DNA of 49,550 nt, from positions 1 through 49,550 of the forward strand of contig JAQGDQ010000529.1 of the NCBI GenBank assembly GCA_030141605.1. Direction: 5' to 3'. Of the stretch, positions 12,301 through 24,500 are shown piece after piece. Below the pieces are notes generated by a model that ran no database searches, was not told the origin of the DNA, and saw nothing but the letters and a program-made list of their open reading frames with translations. The stretch's first letter is position 1; every line of letters starts with the position of its first letter. The translations under genes and the position numbers were made by a program. This stretch comes from Tubiluchus corallicola. Lineage: Eukaryota > Priapulida > Priapulimorpha > Priapulimorphida > Tubiluchidae.

Positions 12301-14834
12301 GGCGGAATGATTTCCGGCTTATAATTCCATGTTGCCAGCAGCTATTGCTAGCGAAATCGGATAGATAATGGGTAACTGCTTGAAAGTACATCTCAACCTG
12401 GCGGAATGATTTCCGGCTTATAATTCCATGTTGCCAGCAGCTATTGCTAGCGAAATCGGATAGATAATAGAATTACTACCAGTTTTAATGTATTTTTCTT
12501 CTGCGGTTTCTAAATTTTGTGTTGTGTCCTTTTCCAGGTTTTAGTGTATCTTTCTTCTGCGGTTTCTAAACTTTGTGTTGTGTTCTTTTCCTGGTTTTAA
12601 AGTATCTTTCTTCTGCGGTTTCTAAACTTTGTGTTGTGTTCTTTTCCAGGTTTTAATGTATCTTTCTTCTGCGCAAACCCCTTAAAAACCCAAACATTTT
12701 TCTCGTTTCTAAACTTTGTGTTGTGTTCTTTCCAGGTTTTTGATTTTCTTCTGCGGTTTCTAAACTTTGTGTTGTGTTCTTTTCCAGGTTTTAATGTATC
12801 TTTCTTCTGCGGTTTCTAAACTTTGTGTTGTGTTCTTTTCCAGGTTTTAATGTATCTTTCTTCTGCGGTTTCTAAACTTTGTGTTGTGTTCTTTTCCAGG
12901 TTTTAATATATCTTTCTTCTGCGGTTTCTAAACTTTGTGTTGTGTTCTTTTCCAGGTCTTAATATATCTTTCTTCTGCGGTTTCTAAACTTTGTGTTGTG
13001 TTCTTTTCCAGGTTTTAATGTATCTTTCTTCTGCGGTTTCTAAACTTTGTGTTGTGTTCTTTTCCAGGTTTTAATGTATCTTTCTTCTGCGGTTTCTAAA
13101 CTTTGTGTTGTGTTCTTTTCCAGGTTTTAATGTATCTTTCTTCTGCGGTTTCTAAACTTTGTGTTGTGTTCTTTTCCAGGTTTTAATGTATCTTTCTTCT
13201 GCGGTTTCTAAACTTTGTGTTGTGTTCTTTTCCAGGTCTTAATGTATCTTCCTTCTGCGGTTTCTAAACTTTGTGTTGTGTTCTTTCCAGGTTTTAATGT
13301 ATCTTTCTTCTGCGGTTTCTAAACTTTGTGTTGTGTTCTTTTCCAGGTTTTAATGTATCTTCCTTCTGCGGTTTCTAAACTTTGTGTTGTGTTCTTTTCC
13401 AGGTTTTAGTGTATCTTTCTTCTGCGGTTTCTAAACTTTGTGTTGTGTTCTTTTCCAGGTTTTAATGTATCTTCCTTCTGCGGTTTCTAAACTTTGTGTT
13501 GTGTTCTTTTCCAGGTTTTAGTGTATTTTTTTCTGCGGTTTTTAAACTTTGTGTTGTGTTCTTTTCCAGGTTTTAGTGAGATTAATTCCTTTTATTACTT
13601 TTTTGCACTTCATCAGTCAGATATGCTATTAGCCGTGGTTAAGCCCAAGTCAATATGAATTTTACTGAGTTGAAGAGAAGCGCCATTGATTTCTTTTTTC
13701 TTACCTCTTCGAGAATCAATAAATTAGCATTGACGCAACGTTTTCAAACTAAAACGATTTCTCGAAATGCTGGAACATTAAGTGAAAACAATTTTGGATT
13801 TTCTTTTTCTGGACTATAGCTAAAGTCTTTACTACAACAAAGCGTCCAGCGCTTGTCGTTTGGCTTCTGGCGTCGGGCGTCCAGCGTCCCCACCCCCCCC
13901 CCCCCACCCCCCCCGCCTGCCGTTTGATTTCCAGCGTCGGGCGTCCAGCGTTGACAAAACGTCATGCGTCATTTATTCGTATAATAATTCGTAGTCCCAG
14001 TCATCATTGGCCACCACATTTGCCACTAACGCAATTTCATTTCTTTACATTCATTTCGTGGCTGTAGAAGCAAAGGTGTGTTTAATATTTGTAACAAAGC
14101 AAACAGACAGACAGAAAGGTCGCCAGACAATCAGACAGATAGACAGACAGACAGACAAGCAAATATAAACAAACAAGTTATAATTTTTCTGAGCAAAAAT
14201 AATATAGAATCACGCATTTTGCGTCATTTAATCGTCAAACTGCACAAAATTCACATTTGTTTTGTTTTTGTTTTGTTTTTTCAGAGGCCTACAAAACAAC
14301 AAACTTTCATCTTTATCACCGGAAGTACTGGAGCAGCTGCCACAATTACGAATACTGTAAGCTTAATAAAATAATTGTTTTAATGAGAATGACGAGAATC
14401 TATGAAATGCGCTTTTATGATGACAAAACCGTTATGAGGTTGATTTCTTTGAACGGTGTTCAGTTCTTGTTGATGGAGCCATACGGTTTGTGATTCCAAA
14501 ATGCAGTTTAGAATTTGAAAGTAAAGCACGTTTTTATTTTGCTTGAAATTGCCTTGATTTTTGAAAAGCTGGTTTGGACTCAAGGCAACTCCTAGGAAAG
14601 TAGACGAACTGTTTCAGCAGTTTGCGTAATAAGTGATAATGAAGGACAGTAGCACTAATAAAAAGTTGAAATTCATGTTTTTGTCAATCTAAACAAAGCG
14701 TTTTATTAGTAGCTTGGCCCGTCCCCAGTTGCTTTTACAAACAGCTTATTGCAAAACAGTATAAATCTAAGTGATTCATGAAAAATAGATGACTTGATGA
14801 AGTTCCCTATCTAGTCACTGGAACCTCTTTGTCT

Positions 14835-14886
<52 letters not shown>

Positions 14887-15494
14887 CCCCCACTTCTCTC
14901 TCTCTCCCCCTCCTCACCTTTCCCTCTCTCTCCCCACCTCTCTTTCTCTCTCTCTCCCCACCTCTCCCTTTCCCTCTCCCCCACCTCTCTCTCTCTTTTC
15001 TCTCTCTCTATCCCCACCTCTCCCTTTCCCTCTCGCCCACCTCTCTCTCTCTCTCTCTCTCGCTCTCTTTCTCTTTCTCTCTCTCTTTCTCTCCCCCCAC
15101 TTCTCTCTCTCTCCCCCTCTCTTTGTCTTTCCTCACCTTTCCCTCTCTCTCCCCACCTCTCTTTCTCTCTCTCTCCCCACCTCTCCCTTTCCCTCTCCCC
15201 CACCTCTCTCTCTCTTTCTCTCTCTCTATCCCCACCTCTCCCTTTCCCTCTCGCCCACCTCTCTCTCTCTCTCTCTCTCGCTCTCTTTCTCTTTCTCTCT
15301 CTCTTTCTCTCCCCCCACTTCTCTCTCTCTCCCCCTCTCTTTGTCTTTCATCACCTTTCCCTCTCTCTCCCCACCTCTCTTTCTCTCTCTCTCCCCACCT
15401 CTCCCTTTCCCTCTCCCCCACCTCTCTCTCTCTCTTTCTCTCTCTCTATCCCCACCTCTGCCTTTCCCTCTCGCCCACCTCTCTCCCTCCCTCG

Positions 15495-15534
<40 letters not shown>

Positions 15535-18500
15535 CCTCTCCCTCTTTCCCCTTGGTAACCTAGTGATTCCATTTTCAGCCTAATTGTGGTTTTTATACCA
15601 TTATGTACATTATGTAAACCAAATGAATATATATATGATGAAGTTTTATTTACCTTATGGCATCTAAAGTTGTCTAGCTATTCTATTTTTACTAATACTT
15701 CACTAATTCACAAATCTAATAAGTGCAGAAAAGCTAGCAACTTCACCCACGTCTATAAAAAACGCTTCATAAACAACCCACTATTATAATAACTTTTTAA
15801 TTAAATTTTTGATTCAAAAATCCGATGTTTCTACTTAAATTTATTATACTTTATAAATAAAGACATTTTATTTATTGATTTTAAAACGGATACTGTTCCT
15901 GTTATAAAGAACTACATAAAGACGCTCTTTAGTAAATCAGCCAGCCAATGACACTAGAAAGACTCGACAACATGAATTCTGCAGCTAAAGAGATACAAGG
16001 CAGCAGAGTGACTGCTTAGATATCTCCTGTTCTTTTACCTTTTTGTGGTTTTAAATTCAGTGTGAACAAAGCCGAGTAAAATATTGTTTGAAAGACACCA
16101 TTTAGAATAATTAGAATTTGCCATAATGGCACACGTGTCACGCAATACGAGTTATTTCTACAATTTAATTTGTAAAACTTTTGCTTTAAGTTTACTCTTT
16201 CCATAAACGATACATATATGTTCAACCCTGCACAATAAAACAATTATGTTTATTTTTACTGCCTGCTAAAAGCTTAAAAACTGCTCAATTTTATTGAAGT
16301 TGATAAAATTGATGCCCTCATTGCAAAAACAAAGCGACACTGCATTACAGTTGCATTGGGAATACCTGGGAAACTTCCTTAACAAAAGGGTGTCATGTAG
16401 GTTATGGAGTCCCTAGGGTTTCCCCTTCGCCACAAATACAGAAGTGGATGGAGTCCCTAGGTTTCCTCTTCACCACAAATACAGAAAGTGGATGGAGTCC
16501 CTAGGTTTCCTCTTCGCCACAAATACAGAAAGTGGATGGAGTCCCTAGGGTTTCCTCTTCGTCACAAATACGGAAAGTGGATGGAGTCCCTAGGGTTTCC
16601 TCTTCGCCACAAATACAGAAAGTGGATGGAGTCCCTAGGTTTTCTCTTCGCCACAAATACAGAAGTGGATGGAGTCCCTAGGGTTTCCTCTTCACCACAA
16701 ATACAGAAGTGGATGGAGTCCCTAGGTTTTCCTCTTCGCCACAAATACAGAAAGTGGATGGAGTCCCTAGGTTTTCATCTTCGCCACAAATACAGAAAGT
16801 GGATGGAGTCCCTAGGTTTTCCTCTTCGCCACAAATACAGAAAGTGGATGGAGTCCCTAGGTTTCCTCTTCACCACAAATACAGAAAGTGGATGGAGTCC
16901 CTAGGTTTTCTCTTCGCCACAAATACAGAAGTGGATGGAGTCCCTAGGGTTTCCTCTTCGCCACAAATACAGAAGTGGATGGAGTCCCTAGGTTTTCCTC
17001 TTCGCCACAAATACAGAAGTGGATGGAGTCCCTAGGTTTTCTCTTCGCCACAAATACAGAAGTGGATGGAGTCCCTAGGGTTTTCCTCTTCGCCACAAAT
17101 ACAGAAGTGGATGGAGTCCCTAGGTTTTCCTCTTCGCCACAAATACAGAAGTGGATGGAGTCCCTAGGTTTTCTCTTCGCCACAAATACAGAAGTGGATG
17201 GAGTCCCTAGGGTTTTCCTCTTCGCCACAAATACAGAAGTGGATGGAGTCCCTAGGTTTTCCTCTTCACTACAAATACAGAAAGTGGATGGAGTCCCTAG
17301 GGTTTCATCTTCGCCACAAATACAGAAAGTGGATGGAGTCCCTAGGGTTTCATTTTCGCCACAAATACAGAAAGTGGATGGAGTCCCTAGGGTTTCCTCT
17401 TCGCCACAAATACAGAAAGTGGATGGAGTCCCTGGGGTTTCCTCTTCGCCACAAATACAGAAAGTGGATGGAGTCCCTAGGTTTTCCTCTTCGCCACAAA
17501 TACAGAAAGTGGATGGAGTCCCTAGGTTTTCATCTTCACCACAAATACAGAAAGTGGATGGAGTCCCTAGGGTTTCATCTTCGCCACAAATACAGAAAGT
17601 GGATGGAGTCCCTAGGGTTTCCTCTTCGCCACAAATACAGAAAGTGGATGGAGTCCCTAGGGTTTCATCTTCGCCACAAATACAGAAAGTGGATGGAGTC
17701 CCTAGATTTTCCTCTTCGCCACAAATACAGAAAGTGGATGGAGTCCCTAGGGTTTCCTCTTCGCCACAAATACAGAAAGTGGATGGAGTCCCTAGGTTTT
17801 CATCTTCACCACAAATACAGAAAGTGGATGGAGTCCCTAGGGTTTCATCTTCGCCACAAATACAGAAGTGGATGGAGTCCCTAGGTTTTCATCTTCGCCA
17901 CAAATACAGAAGTGGATGGAGTCCCTAGGGTTTCATCTTCGCCACAAATACAGAAAGTGGATGGAGTCCCTAGGGTTTTCCTCTTCGCCACAAATACAGA
18001 AGTGGATGGAGTCCCTAGGTTTTCCTCTTCGCCACAAATACAGAAGTGGATGGAGTCCCTAGGTTTTCCTCTTCGCCACAAATACAGAAGTGGATGGAGT
18101 CCCTAGGGTTTCCTCTTCGCCACAAATACAGAAGTGGATGGAGTCCCTAGGGTTTCCTCTTCGCCACAAATACAGAAAGTGGATGGAGTCCCTAGGGTTT
18201 CATCTTCGCCACAAATACAGAAAGTGGATGGAGTCCCTAGGGTTTCCTCTTCGCCACAAATACAGAAGTGGATGGAGTCCCTAGGGTTTCCTCTTCGCCA
18301 CAAATACAGAAGTGGATGGAGTCCCTAGGGTTTCCTCTTCGCCACAAATACAGAAGTGGATGGAGTCCCTAGGGTTTCATCTTCGCCACAAATACAGAAA
18401 GTGGATGGAGTCCCTAGGTTTTCATCTTCGCCACAAATACAGAAAGTGGATGGAGTCCACCCAAACACTAGGGTTTCCTCTTCGCCACAAATACAGAAGT

Positions 18501-21500
18501 GGATGGAGTCCCTAGGGTTTCCTCTTCGCCACAAATACAGAAGTGGATGGAGTCCCTAGGGTTTCCTCTTCGCCACAAATACAGAAGTGGATGGAGTCCC
18601 TAGGGTTTCCTCTTCGCCACAAATACAGAAAGTGGATGGAGTCCCTAGGGTTTCATCTTCGCCACAAATACAGAAAGTGGATGGAGTCCCTAGGGTTTCC
18701 TCTTCGCCACAAATACAGAAAGTGGATGGAGTCCCTAGGGTTTCATCTTCGCCACAAATACAGAAAGTGGATGGAGTCCCTAGGGTTTCCTCTTCGCCAC
18801 AAATACAGAAGTGGATGGAGTCCCTAGGTTTCCTCTTCACCACAAATACAGAAAGTGGATGGAGTCCCTAGGTTTTCATCTTCGCCACAAATACAGAAAG
18901 TGGATTTACTTAGAAGCTATTAATTGTCTCCAAAGCATGATACTCATTTCAAATCTAGCTAGCTTCACTAATTTTTCGAAATCGTATTTTATAGAAAAGA
19001 TAACACTGTACATAAAATTCTGCGGCCTTAAAAGTCGTATTGTTTGTATTGTTTTTGGTCTTTTTTAAATAATCAGTGCTTAATTATAATAAGGTTCAAA
19101 AATTATTTTAAATATTACGTCATATTGCGTCTCTTTCAAAAACTGCCAACTTGAGTTATTAGGTTTGCCGTGAAACTGGAGGATTCTTCTTTCTTCTCCC
19201 GTCTTTATTCGTTTTTTATTTTTATTTCCCTTGTTATGATATCTGTCCTCATATTATCGTACGTCAATGTAATAGTAATAATAGTAATAGTAATTTTATT
19301 TTTCTCCATAAATTTACAATGATTTGACAATAAAATACACAAAAATACAAACGAACATGGTAGAAAGGGTGGCGAAAAACCAAAGGTTATCGAGTCAACC
19401 ACCCTTCTCAGAAAGACAGTAAACGTCTTATGTACGTATACGTAGTGGTACTAAATACAGAAATTTTAATTGCCGTTCTGTTAGCTGTGAAAAATCGTTT
19501 TTCATATTGACCATTAACATGTGGAACAACCTACCACAGAACATTCGTGAAATTACATCCATTTCACAATTCAAACAAGAGCTCAAATCTCATTTAAGTT
19601 TTTCGTTGCGTAAGAAACATTTTTCATTTGGTAAACCTCCAATATCAGTGCATCATACGCGCATGAGAATAGGATTTTCTCAGCTAAACTATGACCTTTT
19701 CTCTAAAGGCTGTAAAGATAATAACGGTCATCCAATATTGCCGAATTGTAACTGTGGATTTCGATTTGAGTCTGTTGAACACTTTTTGTTGCACTGCCCA
19801 TTGTATCAACTAGCTAGGGTAGTTATGTTTGATAAATTAAATGCAATACTTCTGCCCGAAAACCTTAATATAGCTGTCTTAGGAACTAATGATCTGTTGA
19901 AGTTGTTATTATTCGGAAAAGATGAATTTAACTATGTTACTAACTGTAAAATATTCCAATGCATACATGACTTTATATTATGTACTAAACGCTTCCAGTA
20001 GTTTCTATCTGATATAAAATGCATCATTCTTAAATAATCGTACATTAATATTTACTAACCGTCATTTCTACTAATGTCTAATGTATCACTGTAGTAAAAC
20101 TTTAGTATACTAAAGTATACTAAAAACTAAGTATAGTTTATTCTTACTGTAAATGTTCTTGTAAATAGTGTATAAAGTCTGTTGTGGTGAGGATCCTAAA
20201 TCATGTTGTACAAACTGTCTGATCCAATCCTAAATAAATTATGTTTAAACTAAACTAAAGACAGTAAACAAAAAGACGCTAATGACAGCAGACACAACTA
20301 TATTAAAAAATACATAAACGTGCAGAAATACAAAAACAAAAATACAACAACAGCAAAAAAACAAAAATCAAAAATCAAAAATAAAACAAAAATTTGGCGA
20401 AAAACCAAAGGTTATCGAGTCAACCACCCTTCTCAGAAAGACAGTAAACAAAAAGACGCTAATGACAGCAGAACACAACTATATTAAAAAATACATAAAC
20501 GTGCAGAAATACAAAAACAAAAATACAACAACAGCAAAAAAACAAAAATAAAAAATAAAAACAAAAATGCTCAAACATGTTATTAGGGCATTCTCTATTA
20601 TCACCTCTATTCTTATATCAAGTTAGGTGTGCTTGCTAGCAAACAAACGTCGTAATTCAAACCCTGTGACCGCTTCGATTCATTTCTCATTCTACCTGAC
20701 TAGATGAACAATAGTTCGTCTGCAGGAAAAACCATGCTTTAAGCTTAATGATTGCCTAATGTTAATGGCCTTGCTTTTCCCATTAGCACTATCTCATAGT
20801 TATTACAGGTAAGGAACACCCACCAAGATCATTAAGCTCTGAACCGCCCAACGTTTCCTGCTTTTATAATAGGTATTACACCATACAGCTTCTTTTAGAC
20901 ACGTGTAATAACTTAATTGGGCTCTGTTGATTAATTCAGATGATTTGCAACACCCGGGCCTCGTTAGGTAAAAAAAATCTCGCGATAAAGGATGATATAA
21001 TGCGCAGTGTTACAGTCCACAATAGGAAACTAAATTCGAGTGAAAGACAGAAGAATAATAAACCATAAAAAATCCTAAAAGTGTTCTGTAATGAAATTTT
21101 TAAGATTCTGTAATGAAAAATTAACGCTTTCATTAAAAAATTCACACAAAAACACAGAAAGGACTCAATTACTAATAAAGTGCTTAATCAGTAGCACATT
21201 ACATACATTATTGTCGTTCTAGTGTTCCTGGGTGATATCTGTATGTGCTTTTTGTGCTGTTAATGATATTCCCTGTTCATCGTGTTCTTATAGTGCTATT
21301 TTGTTCTTATTGAGTTAACAGTGACAATCTGTGATTGTTGTGTTATCAGTGACAATCTGTGATTGTTGTGTTATCAGTGACAATCTGTGATTGTTGTGTT
21401 TTTAATGACATTCTATGCGTATTGTGTTATCAGTGACAATCAGTGATTGTTGTGTTATTAGTGACAATCTGTGATTATTGTGTTATCAGTGACAATCTGT

Positions 21501-24500
21501 GATTATTGTGTTATCAGTGACAATCTGTGATTATTGTGTTATCAGTGACAATCTGTGATTGTTGTGTTATCAGTGACAATCTGTGATTATTGTGTTATCA
21601 GTGACAATCTGTGACTGTTGTGTTATCAGTGACAATCTGTGATTGTTGTGTTATCAGTGACAATCTGTGATTGTTGTGTTATCAGTGACAATCTGTGATT
21701 GTTGTGTTATTAGTGACATTCAGTGATTGTTGTGTTATTAGTGACATTCTGTGATTGTTGTGTTATTAGTGACATTCTGTGCTTATTGTGTTATCAGTGA
21801 CAATCAGTGATTGTTGTGTTATTAGTGATTGTTGCTTATGCTTACTGTGTTATTGTCAAAACTGAAAACTCAACGATACCAAATGAAAACAAAATTACTA
21901 CAAATACTTGTCACGTGAACAATTAACACGTAACTGTTTGCAGCTGAGCTAAAAGAGCTAAAGACTTGAAAAGCCCAACAGCAATGCATGGATTACTCAG
22001 TGTGTGGTTATTACAAATCCAAATAAAATTGTTTTAGACATTTTTCGTGTAGCTGCTTCCTATCTTCACATAACCTTCTATTTGTCACTGACAATAAAGC
22101 AACTTACAAGCTGAAATCTCGTAAATAAAAGTATTAAAAAAGGCTATAAAGCCAAAGTCTTATAGATGCATAAAAGAAGTTTTTAACTACGTATATTACG
22201 CATGAAATTTACGAGGTGTCTTTTAGTTTAAACATAATTTCTCATAGGATTCGATCAGACAGTTTCCCAACATGATCCTCTCCACAACAAACTATACACA
22301 CTATTTAAAAAACATTTACAGTAAGAAACGACTATACCTTATTGCAGGTGTCTTGATGTATCCTTTATTGCAGAGATTTTTCTAACAATAAACTGGAGTA
22401 CATTGCTGATAGGACGTTCATACACAATACTCAGTTGGAGAATATAGTCTTTTATGGAAATCCGATCGAGCGAGTTGGACACTACGCCTTTTCGCAGCTG
22501 CCATATTTAAAATCTCTGTGAGTATGCAACTTTTACTACTGAAGTCGATACGAAATCCTCGTCTCATAATCTTTGTCTTCGCCGCTGCTTCAGCAACATC
22601 ATGTCGTTATTGCTGTTGTTGTTGTTAATATTAGATTGTCATTCTCATTGTCATTATCAAGCCTGTCATCACCATCATCATCATTATAATCATCATCATC
22701 ATTATGTTGCTGTCATCTTTTCGTCCTTTTATGTGACCGATAACATTATCAGGAAAATTTGTTTGCAACATTCGCCGCTGCTTCAGCAACATCATGTCGT
22801 TATTGCTGTTGTTGTTGTTAATATTAGATCGTCATTCTCATTGTCATTATCATGCCTGTCATCACCATCATTATCATTATGTTGCTGTCATCTTTTCGTC
22901 CTTTTATGTGACCAATATGTGACCATTGTCCATATATGTGACCAATAACATTATCAGGAAAAATTGTTCGCAACATCAACGACTTCGCCATTATCATCAT
23001 CACCTTCTCTTTCATTAGCGGTTCCTCCTATTGCACTGTTATTATAGTTGTAACCACAGCCACAAAAACTTTTATGAAGTTAGGCAATGCTGTCTTCCAG
23101 TGAGGATTTGAATGGTAGACAGCAGTCACAACGTTCAGATTGGAATGTGTGTAATTTGGGAGTAAAATATGCCCCCTACGATGTACAGATCTAGTTAAAT
23201 TCTCTGAATTTGAAATGAACTTCTGCTCTTTGTGAAATTTCATCTGATAATTAGTCTTACCTCGACGGGAAAATTGTGTCTTTCTTTTACTGACTTCTGC
23301 GTTAATATTAGAAAAATACAATAAAATTTTGAAACATTTTTCCTCTGTAGTGTAGTGTAGTACAACTGTACAATTTGTTCATTATTCTAATCCTAGATGG
23401 CGCTGATAAGGCGCTTATAATAAGCACCTGTAGTGTAGTGTAGTACAACTGTACAATTTGTTCATTATTCTAATCCTAGATGGCGCTGATAAGGTGCTTA
23501 TAATAAGCACCTGTAGTGTAGTGTAGTACAACTGTACAATTTGTTCATTATTCTAATCCTAGATGGCGCTGATAAGGCGCTTATAATAAGCACCTGTAGT
23601 GTAGTGTAGTACAACTGTACAATTTGTTCATTATTCTAATCCTAGATGGCGCTGATAAGGCGCTTATAATAAGCACCTGTAGTGTAGTGTAGTACAACTG
23701 TACAATTTGTTCATTATTCTAATCCTAGATGGCGCTGATAAGGCGCTTATAATAAGCACCTGTAGTGTAGTGTAGTACAACTGTACAATTTGTTCATTAT
23801 TCTAATCCTAGATGGCGCTGATAAGGTGCTTATAATAAGCACCTGTAGTGTAGTGTAGTACAACTGTACAATTTGTTCGTTATTCTAATCCTAGATAGCG
23901 CTGATAAGGCGCTTATAATAAGCACCTGTAGTGTAGTGTAGTACAACTGTACAATTTGTTCGTTATTCTAATCCTAGATGGCGCTGATAAGGCGCTTATA
24001 ATATGCACCTGTAGTGTAGTGTAGTACAACTGTACAATTTCTTCATTATTCTAATCCTAGATGGCGCTGATAAGGTGCTTAAAGTAAGCAGCGTGTTATG
24101 CACCAAGTTATTTGGTTTGACCATGAAAGCTTTCTATAACTTGTAAAGCAACATATGTAACTTTGTTTCTTAATTATAATAGTAATATTGTTAAAGCATT
24201 ACATAATTTACCTACTTTTTTGTTTTCCTTCAACGATTAGGCACCTCTCTGAGGCTTTTAGGCAAATCACTTTTCCGGATCTAAACGGGACGATTCGGTT
24301 AGACGTTTTGACCATGGATAGGTGCGCCATAGAATCCATTCCTACCGACCTGTGCAACGTCCTACCAGTTCTTCGTAGTCTGTAAGTGATAATGTACAAT
24401 TTCGATAATTAACTTTTCTCAATAAAAACTAAGTTTTGTGTCTGTATAGATGGCCTAATAGTATAATATTGGACCGAAATCGACTCAGGGGGTCGAACTC

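Noticed and set aside
14811-15583. Arg/Glu-rich minus ORFs and Ser/Leu/Pro-rich plus ORFs
   Set aside because: Direct consequence of the CT/GA composition of the tract.
16488-18871. Long open frames of up to 317 codons (VDGVPRVSSSPQIQK-type repeats) read as a repetitive protein gene
   Set aside because: Unit length varies between 44 and 46 bp, so the frame changes from unit to unit and all three frames are open in patches; it is an intronic minisatellite.
16402-18905. Interstitial telomeric repeat because of ccctaggg
   Set aside because: The short ccctaggg is a palindrome inside a 45-bp unit, not a TTAGGG tandem.
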